Positions 6,006-6,598 of a DNA stretch of 6,598 nt are shown in pieces. The stretch covers positions 1 to 6,598 of the forward strand of contig JAGAFT010000057.1 in NCBI GenBank assembly GCA_017627975.1, given 5' to 3'. The stretch comes from Oscillospiraceae bacterium. Lineage in GTDB: Bacteria > Bacillota_A > Clostridia > Oscillospirales > Oscillospiraceae. How positions within the stretch are numbered: the stretch's first letter is position 1; the number at the start of each line of letters is the position of its first letter. The notes under the pieces were generated by a model, which had not been told where the DNA came from, searched no databases, and saw only the letters and a list, made by a program, of their open reading frames with translations. The position numbers were made by a program, and so were the translations under genes.

Positions 6006-6598
6006 TTATTTCGCCTGTTTTTCAATGGCGTCCGTCTCGATGATGAAGCGGACACTGCCGCTACAGCCGTCGGCGATGCCGCCGAAGTTGCAATAGGCCA
6101 GATCCGCCGCGTGCATCGCATCCAGCTCCCGCGCCAGTCTTCGAAGCTTCCAGCCGCCGAGATCCGCCAGTTCCGCGATTCCGTCCCGGAAGGCGGCGTT
6201 CCCGTCCTCCAGCTGATGCAGGCCCTTGTTCAGGGTCGTTCCTGCGTCCATGAGCTCCTGGATCGCCGTCCCCGGGTCGAAGTCCTCGGGGATTTTCCCC
6301 TCCAGGCCTTCCGTCATCTTCTCAACCTTTTCCAGGTAGCTCTGGATTGCGCCGTGGCTGGTGAGGACCCCGTACAGGGTATCCGTAATCGTCTTCAGTT
6401 CGCTGATCTCCCCGGAGATTTCCCCGATGGCGGCATTCAGCACCCCCGGATCCGTACCGGCCAGCGCCGTCACGGCACCCATGGCCGTCTCCAGCGCGGC
6501 GTAGGCCTCCGTGAATGACACGGTCTCCTCCGAAGCCGCCATCCCCAGCGCTTCGTCCAGCGCGGCACTGGCTTCGCCCATCGGTCCCGCGGCCTCCC
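6006..6598 (-). CDS. C-terminal part of an LxxG-heptad helical protein (5' end outside window)
   Basis: The frame is open to the window edge with no stop (EAAGP precedes the Met encoded at 6581), so that Met is probably internal and the gene is probably truncated by the window; about 197 residues are seen. The visible part is mostly helical and alanine/glutamate-rich, and contains the heptad-like run LNKGLHQLEDGNAAFRDGI, where L-x-x-G repeats every seven residues, followed by LADLGG. Such heptads are known from YhgE/Pip-type membrane proteins and some RND/MMPL-type exporters of Firmicutes. The tail (CSGSVRFIIETD, then EKQAK) is soluble, with no transmembrane helix, which does not fit a full-length YhgE C-terminus. 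A GGGAGG lies upstream of the Met at 6581, but 11 bases away, which is poor, so a true start there is possible but less likely. Function is not assigned. It converges on the repeat-protein pair and shares their terminator. Confidence 0.65.
   Translation of the reverse strand, partial: EAAGPMGEASAALDEALGMAASEETVSFTEAYAALETAMGAVTALAGTDPGVLNAAIGEISGEISELKTITDTLYGVLTSHGAIQSYLEKVEKMTEGLEGKIPEDFDPGTAIQELMDAGTTLNKGLHQLEDGNAAFRDGIAELADLGGWKLRRLARELDAMHAADLAYCNFGGIADGCSGSVRFIIETDAIEKQAK

Overview
The window looks like chromosome from a GC-rich anaerobic Firmicute, probably a clostridial (Oscillospirales-type) gut or rumen bacterium. The reasons are a ferredoxin-dependent branched-chain 2-oxoacid oxidoreductase cluster with separate subunits, strong AGGAGG-type ribosome binding sites, a Gram-positive style lipoprotein, repeat proteins with an F-x-x-L-G-x-Y-x-D signature, and an AT-rich intergenic spacer between GC-rich genes. 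The taxonomy is inference.

Left part (1-2274, minus strand): an operon reading right to left. It starts with a SIMIBI-type P-loop ATPase (1534-2274), followed after a 119-base gap by a 2x[4Fe-4S] ferredoxin subunit (1199-1414), the alpha subunit VorB (106-1185) and the first 34 codons of the thiamine-diphosphate beta subunit (1-104, cut by the window edge). The three enzyme genes are tightly packed, and each ribosome binding site overlaps or adjoins the preceding stop. Together they should oxidise a 2-oxoacid, most likely branched-chain, to acyl-CoA and reduced ferredoxin. The gamma subunit is not in view and may lie beyond the left edge.

Centre (2275-2595): an AT-rich divergent promoter region. 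A plausible sigma-A promoter with an extended -10 faces left into the ATPase gene, and a perfect TATAAT faces right into the repeat-protein genes. Two small inverted repeats lie between them.

Right part (2596-5897, plus strand): two tandem paralogous exported proteins, 14 bases apart. Both carry the same six-unit helical repeat array and a following middle domain. The first has in addition a C-terminal phosphodiester glycosidase (NAGPA-type) domain and a lipobox-like signal peptide with Phe where the Cys should be. The second is a bona fide lipoprotein that ends where the glycosidase domain would begin. This pair is the most interesting part of the window: a soluble or loosely anchored enzyme next to a lipid-anchored, enzyme-less copy of its scaffold. 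A 13-bp perfect stem at 5932-5972 with T-rich flanks on both sides ends the unit and also serves the convergent gene.

Far right (6006-6598, minus strand): the C-terminal part of a long helical protein with L-x-x-G heptads, running off the window. No RNA genes, CRISPR array, insertion sequence or attachment site is seen.
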